Source of the DNA: Blastocystis sp. Blastoise
Taxonomy: Eukaryota; Sar; Bigyra; Opalinata; Blastocystidae
Length of the DNA: 64,000 nt
Direction: 5' to 3'
Assembly: GCA_039096225.1 (NCBI GenBank)
Contig: JBBPEB010000025.1
Span: 1-64,000 of the forward strand
In this document: in pieces, positions 54,601-64,000 of the stretch
Position numbering within the stretch: position 1 is the first letter of the stretch
Layout of the letters: every line of letters starts with the position of its first letter
Made by a program: the position numbers and the translations under genes
The notes under the pieces: generated by a model
Databases searched by the model: none
Told to the model about the DNA's origin: nothing
What the model saw: only the letters and a program-made list of their open reading frames with translations

Positions 54601-57600
54601 ATTTGTTCTATATTGTATAAAAAACATAACAGGTGTATTAGCTACAAGATCTAAATCAAAAGATCCAGTATATTCACCACAAACATTATTTGTAAGTTTA
54701 GTTACACCATCAACATTAATCTTAATACCATCAATAGCTTCTACACTAATAGTATAAGTATTTGTATCTGTAGGATATAAAACAAAAGTATAAGAAGCAA
54801 AGAAATTATCAGTTAAACTATTTCCAGAAGTACCAAATGTATTACCATTTTCATTAGATAAATCCATCATTAATTCACTTGTAAAGAATGTGTTTGTAGT
54901 ACTTGCATAATAATTAACAGTACAACCAGTAGATGTTTCTGTTTTATATTGAGCTAAAATACCATGAGTACTCATACGATATTGACCTGCTATTTCTTTG
55001 AAAGCACTATCATTAGGTCCTTTCATTTGAATTTCAATACCACCAGCACCACCACCATTATAATTAATAACATAAGCATTATGCCAACCTTTTGTAAGTG
55101 TTTTAGGAGTTACAGATGTCCAACTACCAATATATGTATTTTTATTAATTACAACGTTATTTACATTCAAGGAATCAATTAAGAAATATACTTGATCATC
55201 TACTTTATATTGGAAAGTATAACTACCTGTAGTATCAATATAAATCATAGAATGAAATGTAAAAATAGAATTTTCAGCAGTATCAACATTAGTAGGTGCT
55301 GATCCAGAAGAATATGCTTGATTAATAGAATCATAGAAATATACTTGTCTTGGAAGAACAGGTACAATATTATTAACACCAGTATAAGCAGTAAAAGAAG
55401 TATGATGTCTCATAATCCATTTATTAACTTCAACAAATGATTCATCAGCATTACAAATATCAGAACAAGTAAATTCATCATGACTACAAGTAACTGCATT
55501 CATCTTTCTACCATCTTTACAAATACAATAACCAGATACAGAAGAAGGAATCATAGAAGAGCAAGTATATGCATTAGTAGTATCAATAAGACCAGATGGA
55601 GAACAACCTTGAGTAGCTATAAATTGTTGACAATTTGAAGAAGATAAAGTAGCAGTAGCTACAGCAAGTGTTTCAATAGAATCTTGGGAAACAGCAAAAA
55701 TAGTATCTTTTTCAGCATACAAATATACTTTATAAGCAGTATCAGAAATAAGATTATTAAAAGTAGTTGATTGATCTACACCTACAAGAACAGATACATG
55801 TTGACCATTAATCTTTATAGTTTCAATAGAAGGAACATCATCAGTAGCTAAAGCAGAATATATATATACATCAATAGGAGTAGTAATAGCTAATTTTAAG
55901 ATTCTATAATTATAAGTAATAGAATCAACAGTAGTAGTTGTAGAAGCAGAGAGACCAAGTTCTAAAGGTTTTTGACTATCAGCAGCAGCGATTTCTTCGA
56001 TAGAAAGTGTACTATGATGGAAAATAACATTCTTTAAAGATCCTTGGAAATCACCATAAGTACCAGAATAGTAATAAACCATATAAGCTTCTTCTAAAGT
56101 ATTTATAGTATAACTATCATCAAGTTGAATTGAGCCTTGTAATTCTTGATCAATATATAAAGAATAAGTCTTTGTTGCCATAGAATAAGTTAATACAATA
56201 CTATGCCAAACATCATTATTAATAACAACATTAGATACAATTTCAGCATTACGATAATGTTTAGCAATAAATCTTAAATAGCCAGAAGAAATATATAAGA
56301 ATTTAGATCCAACAGTAGTTAAATAAGCACCATCAGTATAAGAAAGAAGAGTAGCAGTAGCTTTAGTAGTTAAAAGAATGAAAGAAATAGAGAAATCAGA
56401 TATATCTTCTCTCATAGGTAACCAGAAATGATTCTTATCAAAACTAATAAGAGAAGAAGATACAGTACTATCCGATATAAGTAATTCAGAATTAGCATGT
56501 ATTAATACCTTATTAAGAAGCATGATTTCATTAATAGTAGAGATAGAATCACTCTTACCAGCACAAACAACATAATAATTCTTTGTAATATCAGTAATAG
56601 GAATAGTTATAGTAGAAATAGAATGTAATGTATATTCAGTAATACTATTTGAACTAGCAACAGTATCAACAGAAGGTATTTCAGTATTTTCTTCAATAGC
56701 CATACAACCAAATTGAACATTAGTTAAAGTTTCAGGAACACTGTTAGGAATAATATCTACTTTAATAGAATCAGTAGCATGATATACAGATTTAATACCA
56801 ACAGCAATATCTTCAGGTTTTTCAGATTTAATAATATCAAAATATTCAGTACTAAGAGCAACACCAGGATAATATTCTAAATCTTTAAAAGCAAGTGTAC
56901 TATGAATAGTACGAGGACTTAAATTATTTTCAATACTACCAATAGACATATAATTCTTATCAGGAGTAGTAGCCCAATTAGCTAATAAAGAACTTGTATA
57001 AGTAAGACAAACAGTATTATCAAAGATTACTTCTATTTTCTTTTGAGAATTAGTTTCACTATGAGTATAACGGAATATTAAATATCTCCAAGTATTATCA
57101 GCTATTTGAGTACAAATACCAGTAGTTAAACCATTTGTATCAACACTACTACCCCAAGCATCTAAATGAAGAGTATCATAAGCATCACCAGAATTTAAAT
57201 GTCTTGCTTCTAAAAATCTAAAACCATTACTAATATATTTAGTACCATCAGTTAAAGCAAATATAGTAGCTCTTGTATCACTATTAGCTTTATACATTCT
57301 AAACCAACCAGCAACAGTCCAAGATTCATTAGTATTCATTCTCCAAGAAGTAGTTACTTTATGACCACCAGCTTGCATATTATCTAATGATAAGTAAGTA
57401 GCAATAGTTTCTTTATTAGAAAGAGAAACACATAATGAAGAATCAACATCACTCCAAATACCACCAGCTAAACATGTTCGTTTAGCTATACCTTTATATC
57501 CAGATTCACAAGAAAAAGTAGCAACTTCTCCAATAGTAGTAGAAGGCCAATTATCAATAGCATCACAACGACCTTCAGGGAATATTAAAGTAACACTAAG

Positions 57601-60444
57601 ATCTTTTGTAGAATAACCACTTGAAGCAGTTATAGTATAAGTAAATGATCCAGTAATGGTAGGAGAACCAGATAAAACACCTGTAGTAGTATCAAAAGAG
57701 AAACCTTGAGGTTCAGGAGTTATAGACCAAGAAGATACACGATCTGTTTGAAGAGGAGATATATCTACAATACCATTATCAATAGTATATGTTTCAAATT
57801 GATAATGAACATTAGAGATATCATAAGAAAGAGAATAAGAAGTATCAATTGAAGAAAATTCAAAAGATGTACCATCAACAGTAGAAGTAAAAGAAGTGAA
57901 AGTGTATGTACTAGGAATACTAGTAGTACCAGAAGTTAATTTAAAACGCATTGAATTTGCATTATTACCACCATTTCCAAGATTGTATACTGTAGAATCC
58001 TTAATAACAGGTTTAGCAACAGATTTAGCAGTATAATAATTAGTACTATAAATAGGACGAATAGCATGAAGAACAACAGTATCAAAGAAAGAGAATCTAG
58101 AAACAGAGCCGAAAGTACCAAGAGCAATTAATTGTTCATAAGTAATTTTAAGGGAAACATCAGTTCTACCTCCAAGAAGATTAAGATCAATAGTCTTTAT
58201 ACCTGAATCAGTATGTAAATACATAAGAAGAGAAGAAGGAATAAGACCTTTGAAATCAACAAAGAAATAATCTCCAGAAACAAGTTTATCTATAGGATAA
58301 GTTAACCAAGTATTAGCAGCTAAGTTCTGAGCAATAAGAAGAGAAGGAATAGTATATTTACCAGAAGGAATAGAAGCAGGAGTAATATCAACAGTAGAAG
58401 CGCTTGTAACTTCAAAGGCAAGACGTGAAGTAGCTCTCCAAATAGGTCTATCAATATAAATATGATTTAAGTTTACATTATCAGAAACACGAATATCTGT
58501 AATTGTACCAATATATAAACCTTGAGGTTTATTGTCACTTAAACCTAAAGCTAAACCATTAGTACCTGATCCGGTACAAAACAAAACAAAATCAGCTTGT
58601 ACATCATCATAAGTATAAGTAGCCTTTTGATTAGCATTTGTGACACCACCATATTGATCCATTAAAGCTATTTTTTCTGTTCCAGCAATAACATTTGTAC
58701 CAGTTGTACCAGTTACAATATGTAGCCAGAAATCCATAGGATTATCAGAAGATGTTACTAAACTGTATGAGACTCCATCAATAGTAACAGCAGCATCACT
58801 ACTACCATATTTATATTGTAAATTACCATTTAATACTTTTTGAATGACACTACCTCCATTAACATCTCTTATAGGTGTACCTGAAGTAATAGTACAAGTG
58901 AATTTACCATATCCTTCATTACCAAAACCAACAGTAAAAGAAGAAATAGCATTACCAGGGAAAGAATTGACACCATAAATACCAATAAGAGGTGATTCAT
59001 TATTATTAAAATAAATACGAGGAACACCAAAAGTCTCAGTAGGAATGAAAGAAATAAGGAAAGTATCATAAGTAATATAAGAGCAAATAAGTGTAGCATC
59101 ATCTTGATTAATAGTACATCCACTTAAAGTAGGAGAGAAATAGAAATCAGTAAGAGAAGGTACAGGAAGATGAATAGGAGTAAAAGGAGTAGAAGGAATA
59201 TAAGTAATTTCAATATCAATATAAGGAATAGAATCAATAGTTTGACGTTCTTCAGTAAGCATAGAAGAAGTAATAGGTGTATTGACATTATGTATATTAA
59301 TAACTTTAATATATAAAGTACCAAGATCACATTCTTTAGCATACCAAGTAGTACCATAAGGAATAGAACTATCAATCCAAGAATTCATATCATCAATATG
59401 AGCATTAAGTAAAATAGATTCATTATCATTATATCCTTCTTTATTAATAATACCAGAGACTATACGTAAACCTTGATTACCAACACCACCAACAATAGAT
59501 TTATCAAGATTATATCTATATTCTAAAAGAATAGAAGCTTCAGAAATAGAAGAATCTAAATTAGAATACATAGTTGTTTGACTAATAGGAATATTTAAAG
59601 AAAGAACATGATTTTTAAAGAGGATTGAATCAATAGAATCCTCTTCATTTTGAGTAGATTGAGATTCACCAAGGAATGTTCTAGAATAAGGATGATCCCA
59701 AGCAAGTATACGATATTTTTGACTACTACCATTTTCAACAGTTTTAATCCAATGGGAGGATAAAGTCTTTTCTGAAATAATATTTACATATTGAGAAACA
59801 GTAGGAATAGAGAGCCATCCATTAGTAGAAGAACCCATCAAAGTAGCATAATCATCTTGAGAAGATGTTTGAGTGAATTCAAAAGTATTTGTAGTAGAAG
59901 TAGATTTACTAGCATTACCTAAACCAAGAGTCTTTGAAATATGATACAAGAGAAGAGATTCTTGCGAATTCTTCTCAGAAAGAGTTGAGGGTATTGATAT
60001 ATAAGGGAAAATAATAGGTTGAGAGGTATAACCAGTAAAAGTGGATAAAGATCCAAGGGAAGAATAAGCAACACGATTACCACCAGAAGAAGTTAATATA
60101 ATCTTAATATTATAATCTCCAGTTGTTTCACTTGTAATTTGATTCATAAAATCAGTATCTGTAGATTCATAACAAGTAGAATCACAAGTAATACAATCAG
60201 AAACAAAAATATTTTCTGAAGGAAGAGTTATCGAATTACCTAAAAGAAGCTTAAAATAATTAAGTATAGATTCAGTATAAGTCTGAATAGTTTCTGTTGT
60301 CGAGCAAATAGAAGAGTCACTCAAATCATTAACACGGAAGAATGCAACTTTTAAAGCTGTGTTTTGAAGAGGAACCTCTGCATGTACGCCCATCAGAAAG
60401 GAAGCGAAAAAGACCACACACAATAGCAAAAATGAAGAATTCAT
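36660..60444 (-). CDS. Giant secreted modular protein, 7,869 aa
   Basis: The first exon is 22.7 kb (60444-37746), then exons 37659-37481 and 37391-36660; introns are 86 and 89 bp, phases 1 and 0, and the sum is exactly 7,870 codons. The N-terminus is a signal peptide (MNSSFLLLCVVFFASFLMGVHA); no transmembrane segment was seen near the C-terminus (ends NKRRLRSL), so it is probably secreted. Approximate order by residue: degenerate metalloprotease-like head 24-390; Ig-like and first sushi/HormR-like module to 1000; two LamG (1008-1490); Cys-rich and two PA14 (1600-1990); sushi/He_PIG (2000-2300); two LamG (2420-3130); beta-sandwich repeats; WSC (4305-4385); sushi/He_PIG (4785-5290); galactose-binding and F5/8C (5360-5655); long sushi/He_PIG array (5660-7420); ephrin-receptor-like Cys-rich (7415-7505); unique tail. 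Such modules bind glycans and proteins, suggesting an adhesion or coat role (inference). The ATG follows a CTATAG, so a 5' UTR intron is possible. Confidence 0.88.
37930..38205 (-). other. Ephrin-receptor-like (GCC2/GCC3) Cys-rich segment of the giant protein
   Basis: Spaced cysteines with typical phrases: CNSGQYPVY, VCDTCPSGMICPDG, GCYGQYWS, CQLCINGYTNK, CTECKSDEYVY. It is the only such segment in the protein, following the sushi/He_PIG array and close to the C-terminal exons. Confidence 0.65.
39359..40936 (-). repeat. 1.58-kb duplicated block, downstream copy, within the giant gene
   Basis: Matches 41360-42937 at an offset of 2,001 bp (667 codons, frame kept). The stretches I compared base by base, and the full translations, are identical. 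It encodes He_PIG and sushi/HormR-like modules (roughly residues 6504-7029). The copies are separated by 423 bp of different sequence. Confidence 0.9.
41360..42937 (-). repeat. 1.58-kb duplicated block, upstream copy, within the giant gene
   Basis: Partner of 39359-40936. Identity begins abruptly at 41360 and ends at 42937 (A against G, then divergence after a few bases). Each copy contains two related half-units sharing phrases such as IWYRKTSNVNI and FNNENG.ISGIP, so duplication happened at more than one scale. Confidence 0.9.
43490..44360 (-). other. Galactose-binding-like and F5/8C (discoidin) domains of the giant protein
   Basis: The first part (WKESIVSQDTTEWTQYNYDD to SIVPIYG) has a jelly-roll pattern like beta-galactosidase accessory domains. 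The second (LFDGLTSTKGYFEGG, RHPSDWTLIGSNDD, YRIQFTKC, LQLSEIQYC) fits an F5/8C fold. Both types commonly bind sugars. Confidence 0.55.
47285..47520 (-). other. WSC domain of the giant protein
   Basis: FGCMSMSSSLP, SPEDCLAECAS, YYGLTQGNKCVC, CTTICTGDNLSYCGGSDNMYV: the eight-cysteine WSC pattern, a putative carbohydrate-binding domain. The cleanest domain match in the protein. Confidence 0.8.
51060..53190 (-). other. LamG/concanavalin-like domains 3 and 4 of the giant protein
   Basis: Two lectin-like segments, 52640-53190 (ELSISLWFKID, NIDTWTHIGFTMKT, KTIYINGE) and 51060-51680 (SGISISFWYKTSD, NQWHHIVYTLQ, VSIYIDNKF). The WxHI...Y...G/D spacing is that of LamG-like jelly rolls. Ig-like sequence lies between them. 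Confidence 0.65.
54480..55430 (-). other. Pair of PA14-like domains of the giant protein
   Basis: The first has FTFHSMIYIDTTGSYTFQYKV, VYFLIDS, TKGWHNAYVINYNGGGAG. The second has SYTFVLYPTDTNTYTISVEA, DGIKINVDG, VMFFIQYRTNG, KLKLYWKTSD. These follow the PA14 beta-barrel pattern, a likely glycan-binding fold. Confidence 0.65.
55975..57420 (-). other. LamG/concanavalin-like domains 1 and 2 of the giant protein
   Basis: 56850-57420 has ESWTVAGWFRMYK and NTWRYLIFRYTH; 55975-56480 has DFSISFILLTT, NNDVWHSIVLTYSM and YSLYIDQELQGS. Lengths of about 170-190 residues suit the fold. Confidence 0.65.
59275..60375 (-). other. Metalloprotease-like N-terminal region lacking zinc ligands
   Basis: Residues about 24-390. 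The order recalls gametolysin/M11-type zincins: a helix HISKTLGLGNA (168-178) where HExxHxxGxxH would be expected, then a Met-turn-like ATLMGSSTNGW at about 201-210. The Glu and two of the three His are replaced (Ile, Thr, Asn), so it would be inactive. Similarity is by eye and tentative. Confidence 0.4.
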
Positions 60445-61790
60445 CTATAGAGATTTGTCATAAATTTGAAATATATTAAAAAACATAGAATATTAAATGA
60501 AGAAAATAATATATACTTTAAGAATAAAGTCTGTGTACTTCGTTATATTAAAGAAAACGTTAAAGAAAATGTGAAAGATATAAGTTTTCAAAATTTCATT
60601 ATTGCGGATGAATGTTAATGAAAACCACAGAAGTCATTGTATATCTTAACGTATTATATTCATAACCAAATAGTATTGTCGACTGTATTCGGCTTAGGGC
60701 AAGAAACACAATAAGATTTTATGGAATCTCTTGAATCGCCAAAAAGACCTTTAAAAACGCCGAGATTAATCCCTAGAGAATGTTCTTAGGGAAACCTGTT
60801 AAAGATCTTGTATTTAACCACGGGGAAAACAGTTCTTATTTACGATCTTTTAAAAGTCAAATAAAATGCATAAAAAACAACGAATGGGGTTTTAATCCTT
60901 ATGACTATTACTTCATTTTTTCCAGTTACGCTTACATAACATAATGTTTCATTGTTTTTTGTTTATTCAAATGTATGTATACTACGGAAAAAGCAAGACA
61001 ATTTATAATTGGTTAAGAATGACAAATTTTAATCATTTTCATTCTTTTATTAATCAATTAATACTCTAGCAGACGATAAAGAGTTTGTGAAGAAACTAAT
61101 TTCATTAAATAAAAACAAAATGAATAAATCTACGTAAATCACACGAATAATAACATTTTATTTTTAAAAAAATGTACCAAATAACTCTTGATTTCATTAT
61201 CAGTAATTTCAACACATAATATTCAATGGATTCTCTTATATGTGTTATCTGATTGAGAATAGTTGTCATAAGTCAATGTTTCTTCATTCTTTCATACATC
61301 TAGAGTTGTTTTAAAACTTGTAAAGTTATTGTTGTCCAGAAGTATTATCAAATAGTTTTATTTATAAAAATTGACTTATCAGTAGCAACTCTTTCTGCCT
61401 TTTGAATTCATACACAGCAACTCTTTCGTAATATAATTAATATTGAAGTAGCATAATCTGAAGTTTCTTTAATTCATTTGTTTCTATTCTATTTAATAAT
61501 AGGTATTTGATCAACATTTTTTTCTAAAAATATTTGTAACGTTCATACATGTATTTTATTATGTTAACCAGCCATTTCCAAACATTTTCATGAATCAAAT
61601 TATCTACAAAGATGTTTATTTAATTCTAAATAAGTTATTTATTTATCAAGCATGTTAAGATAGCATAGTTTGTACAAAAACTGACAATATTTTTAAATCT
61701 TTTAAAAACAAAAACAAAAATGTATTTTTAAGAAAGGTTTCTAGTTTATCTATTATATCACCAACAGTATTGACATTTAAAAAAACAAAC
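60445..61790. other. Upstream region of the giant gene with a possible broken short gene
   Basis: It should contain the giant gene's promoter. At 60721-60789 an ATG frame reads MESLESPKRPLKTPR and stops. An overlapping frame from the ATG at 60780 to the TAA at 60942-60944 reads MFLGKPVKDLVFNHG onward (54 aa). Composition is richer in G+C than the flanks. The two may be one gene with a frameshift. The rest is AT-rich without genes. Confidence 0.3.
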
Positions 61791-61793
61791 TAA

Positions 61794-62054
61794 ATGAAGA
61801 TAATTGGAACTTTTAAGTATAACACTTCCAGTGTCTTCCCTGTCACTGGAAAAAATTGCCACGTGGCAATTGTCACAAATTTTTCTGACAAAAAAGTGAC
61901 GATTGCTCATAACTTTTTTGTTTTTCATTTTAAAAATCTAAAAAAAATATTTTCGAACTCAGCTCATCAAGACACGTCGATTTACACACTTTTCATGAAA
62001 AAAGGACCGGGTGACATAAAAAAGACAATTCATTCATTGACTATTATATTATGA
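61794..62054 (+). CDS. Hypothetical 86-aa ORF
   Basis: ATG start, TGA stop. Reads MKIIGTFKYNTSSVF, CHVAIVTNFSDKKVT, IHSLTIIL. No domain recognised. Much of its 5' half is made of hairpin-forming DNA (61822-61869), so it may be non-coding sequence that happens to be open. Confidence 0.25.
   Translation: MKIIGTFKYNTSSVFPVTGKNCHVAIVTNFSDKKVTIAHNFFVFHFKNLKKIFSNSAHQDTSIYTLFMKKGPGDIKKTIHSLTIIL
61822..61869. repeat. Cluster of perfect inverted repeats
   Basis: ACACT/AGTGT at 61822-61834 overlaps an 8-bp stem TTCCAGTG (61826-61833) with CACTGGAA (61844-61851). Then comes a 14-bp palindrome TTGCCACGTGGCAA at 61856-61869. Dense for such AT-rich DNA. Confidence 0.8.
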
Positions 62055-62748
62055 CATGACAGTTTTTGACAAAAAACACATTATTCTAGTATATAATGTA
62101 TGACCATTTGAAAATAAGTCAAATAAAACGTTTTTTGTGACACATGTTGTGACAGATACATGACTGAAAAGGTTATAACTCATTAAATAACAACAAGTAT
62201 AAGTTTAATATGTGACTATTTGTGTTAAGTTGGGTGACAAATAAAAATTATTTTGTGACAATAGTCAATTGTTATATATTTTTGTTGTATATTATTTCAA
62301 ATAGTTTTATATAATGTTTATAATGTAAAATAAAGTCAATAAATGTAAAAAAATATATATATATATAATAATGTAATTAAAAAGTTTTTTTTTTATAAAA
62401 TATCATGAAGCAGTCTTGTAGGGACTCTACAGATACACCCTGACTAGTAAAAATAAATAAATAAACAAAAAACATATTAAAATAGTTTTTTCAAAAACCA
62501 AACAAAAAACAACAATATAAACAAAAGTCGGATTTGAAAAACAATACTTCCAACAAAATGATTTTTAATAGTCTTATTAAATGATTTTAAAATATATTTT
62601 ATATGAAGAATAAGTCACACAACACATTTATAATATTTATATTATAAAATATATTGTTTTTATGTTAAAAAAGAGAAAAATAAGAAAACGATTAGTAGTC
62701 ACTTGTTTTATAATTATTATATCACTAAATGGTAAATTAAATAAAGAG

Positions 62749-62830
62749 GTTGTTTGGTCAAGTGGTTAGTGCTAATAAAATTTTTACTTGGTCGACGGAT
62801 CGATTCTAACAAGGAACTATTTTTTTTTAA
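62749..62830 (+). other. tRNA-like Pol III sequence 1
   Basis: TGGTCAAGTGG (62755-62765) fits a box A. GATCGATTC (62798-62806) fits a box B (GWTCRANNC). A T run follows at about 62820. The D-arm part GTGGTTAG is tRNA-like, but the acceptor and T stems pair poorly. Likely a tRNA-derived repeat or tRNA relic. Confidence 0.35.
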
Positions 62831-63129
62831 ATTTTTTAGAACTGCTAATTTACTAATGATTCAATAAAAAAACAGCTTTGTTTCATTTTTTATAGTTTAC
62901 AAACATTATCTGCATCATTGATATGTGTTTTTGGTTTAGAATCAACACATTAGTAGATAATTTCTTTTCAAAAATTAGTAAATTATGTTTATAAGAGATT
63001 CTTAGAATGCCTAAAATGCTACAAATATAATAAAAGATGATAAATATAATATTTGAAGATTTTAAATAAATTCAAACTTATTATATAGAATAGTTAATAT
63101 TCAAAGATTGAGTAACATGTTAGTATTGT

Positions 63130-63191
63130 TGACCAGCGCTGTAAACGTAAAGTTGGATATCCACGGTTCGAGTCTCATCCAAGGCATTTTT
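63130..63191 (+). other. tRNA-like Pol III sequence 2
   Basis: GTTCGAGTC (63166-63174) is a good box B, followed by five Ts at 63187-63191. TTGGAT (63153-63158) can pair with ATCCAA (63177-63182). Its 3' part resembles sequence 1 (GGNTCGANTCT then CAAGG). Box A is poor. Confidence 0.3.
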
Positions 63192-63630
63192 ATTCTTTTA
63201 GTCATTTTTGTGGATTTTAATTTTTTCATTTCTTTCGTTTTATATTTGACTTTCTGGACATAAAACTATGTTAAACATATGACCCAATATGTATTCATTT
63301 AATTATTAAAATAAGGGACGATTTTAAAATTTTGAAGTTAATTGCCATTCATCGCTCATCCATTACCTTCAAAAAAATGAAAGTATCACCAATCGATAGA
63401 GCGCATGTTTGACACCCCAGCTGGACAAATGAGACCTATTAAAGAGGAATTAAGCAGTTCAAACGCCGTTTTAAAACAAAAAACGGTCATTGAAATAAGA
63501 TTGTTTAATTTTTTTAATAGTTTTTTTTACACTTTTATTTTTTCAGTAAAAATATTAATATAACCGTGAAATTTTTTTAACAAATTAATAATAATTTATA
63601 TATATATATTTATTTCTCAATTAAAAAAAA

Positions 63631-64000
63631 ATGATATCAGCGTCATTTATTATATTTTCATTACCAATATATGTTAGGTTATATATTGGTCAAACTAAAG
63701 AGGAATATTATGAAGATATGAATGGTAAGTATTCAATAGATGATCTTATTCCTCATTTTAAGGTATATATAATACTTCTTAGTTATTATTATATAGAATG
63801 GACGAGCAATGAAATGTAAAGAATATAAACATTTCATTGATTCTTTAAAAAAGTCAAATTTCAATATTCCATATGTCATAGAAGGTATACAAAGATATTC
63901 TTTTTTTTCATTATATAGAAATTGAAAACCAACAAAAATCGTTTGTCAAAGAAAAGGAAAAGTATTTCGTGTTGTCGTGTACAGGTATATTAATTCATTA
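63631..64000 (+). CDS. Unknown intron-rich gene, 5' part, cut by the window end
   Basis: Start ATG at 63631 after an A-rich leader. Exons 63631-63762, 63797-63884 and 63919-63984 join in frame across introns of 34 and 34 bp, both GTATA...TATAG; a third donor (GTATATTAAT) is at 63985. The product begins MISASFIIFSLPIYV (short hydrophobic start, possibly a signal or anchor), then GQTKEEYYEDMNG, KHFIDSLKKSNFNIPYVIEE and a charged segment KSFVKEKEKYFVLSC. The sharp change from coding to intron composition makes the gene convincing, but I recognise no family. Confidence 0.7.

Noticed and set aside
38017-59375. Numerous 60-100 codon ORFs in other frames across the giant gene
   Set aside because: Shadows of the main coding frame. 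Two pairs are identical only because of the 2,001-bp duplication.
36660-60444. Alternative genetic code (TGA or TAG read as amino acids)
   Set aside because: The giant frame uses TGG for Trp and contains no internal TGA, TAA or TAG in more than 7,500 codons; all gene ends use standard stops.
62749-63191. Functional tRNA genes
   Set aside because: Box motifs are good, but the T and acceptor stems pair badly and no clear anticodon arm forms.

Overview
The window is nuclear DNA of a very AT-rich microbial eukaryote. Evidence: long ATT/AAT microsatellites, asparagine/serine-rich proteins, genes split by tiny introns (mostly 31-90 bp, GTATAT... to ...TATAG), BTB-TLDc and giant modular extracellular proteins, and no bacterial operon structure. 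The standard genetic code fits: one exon of more than 7,500 codons contains no in-frame stop. I cannot place the lineage from sequence alone.

The main discovery is a nest of two CACTA/EnSpm-like DNA transposons. Four copies of a 13-bp end, CACTRGTAGGCAY, lie at 5391 and 6778 (plus strand) and at 20893 and 34242 (reading inward on the minus strand). They pair into element 1 (5391-34242, 3-bp target duplication AAT) and element 2 (6778-20893, target duplication TAA). Element 2 lies inside element 1 and is inverted relative to it; without the insert, the two are about 14.7 and 14.1 kb long. Each carries the same two divergently transcribed genes: a transposase of about 1,000 aa (A in element 2, B in element 1) and an undescribed accessory protein of about 240 aa (X in element 2, Y in element 1). 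Two independent tests support the nest. Removing element 1 with one AAT rejoins a host BTB-TLDc gene in frame to a 495-aa protein (34335-34246 plus 5390-3902). Removing element 2 rejoins gene Y across an intron to give 239 aa, close to X (243 aa), with a homologous exon of exactly 321 nt in both.

Layout: 1-1.4 kb, low-complexity N/S-rich gene (minus). 1.4-3.9 kb, AT-rich intergenic. 3.9-5.39 kb, most of the BTB-TLDc gene. 5.39-6.78 kb, element 1 left end with a 24-bp minisatellite and the 3' half of gene Y. 6.78-20.9 kb, element 2 (an RGG-box low-complexity ORF, long non-coding arm, transposase A, gene X). 20.9-34.24 kb, rest of element 1 (5' half of Y, transposase B, minisatellite, long non-coding arm). 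34.24-34.34 kb, first exon piece of the BTB-TLDc gene. 36.66-60.44 kb, a giant secreted protein gene (7,869 aa spliced) made of a degenerate metalloprotease-like head, LamG, PA14, WSC, galactose-binding/F5-8C, Ig-like (He_PIG) and sushi/HormR-like modules, including two 1.58-kb blocks that look identical. 60.5-63.6 kb, intergenic with hairpins, a GTGAC-rich zone and tRNA-like Pol III sequences. 63.63 kb to the end, the 5' part of an unknown intron-rich gene.
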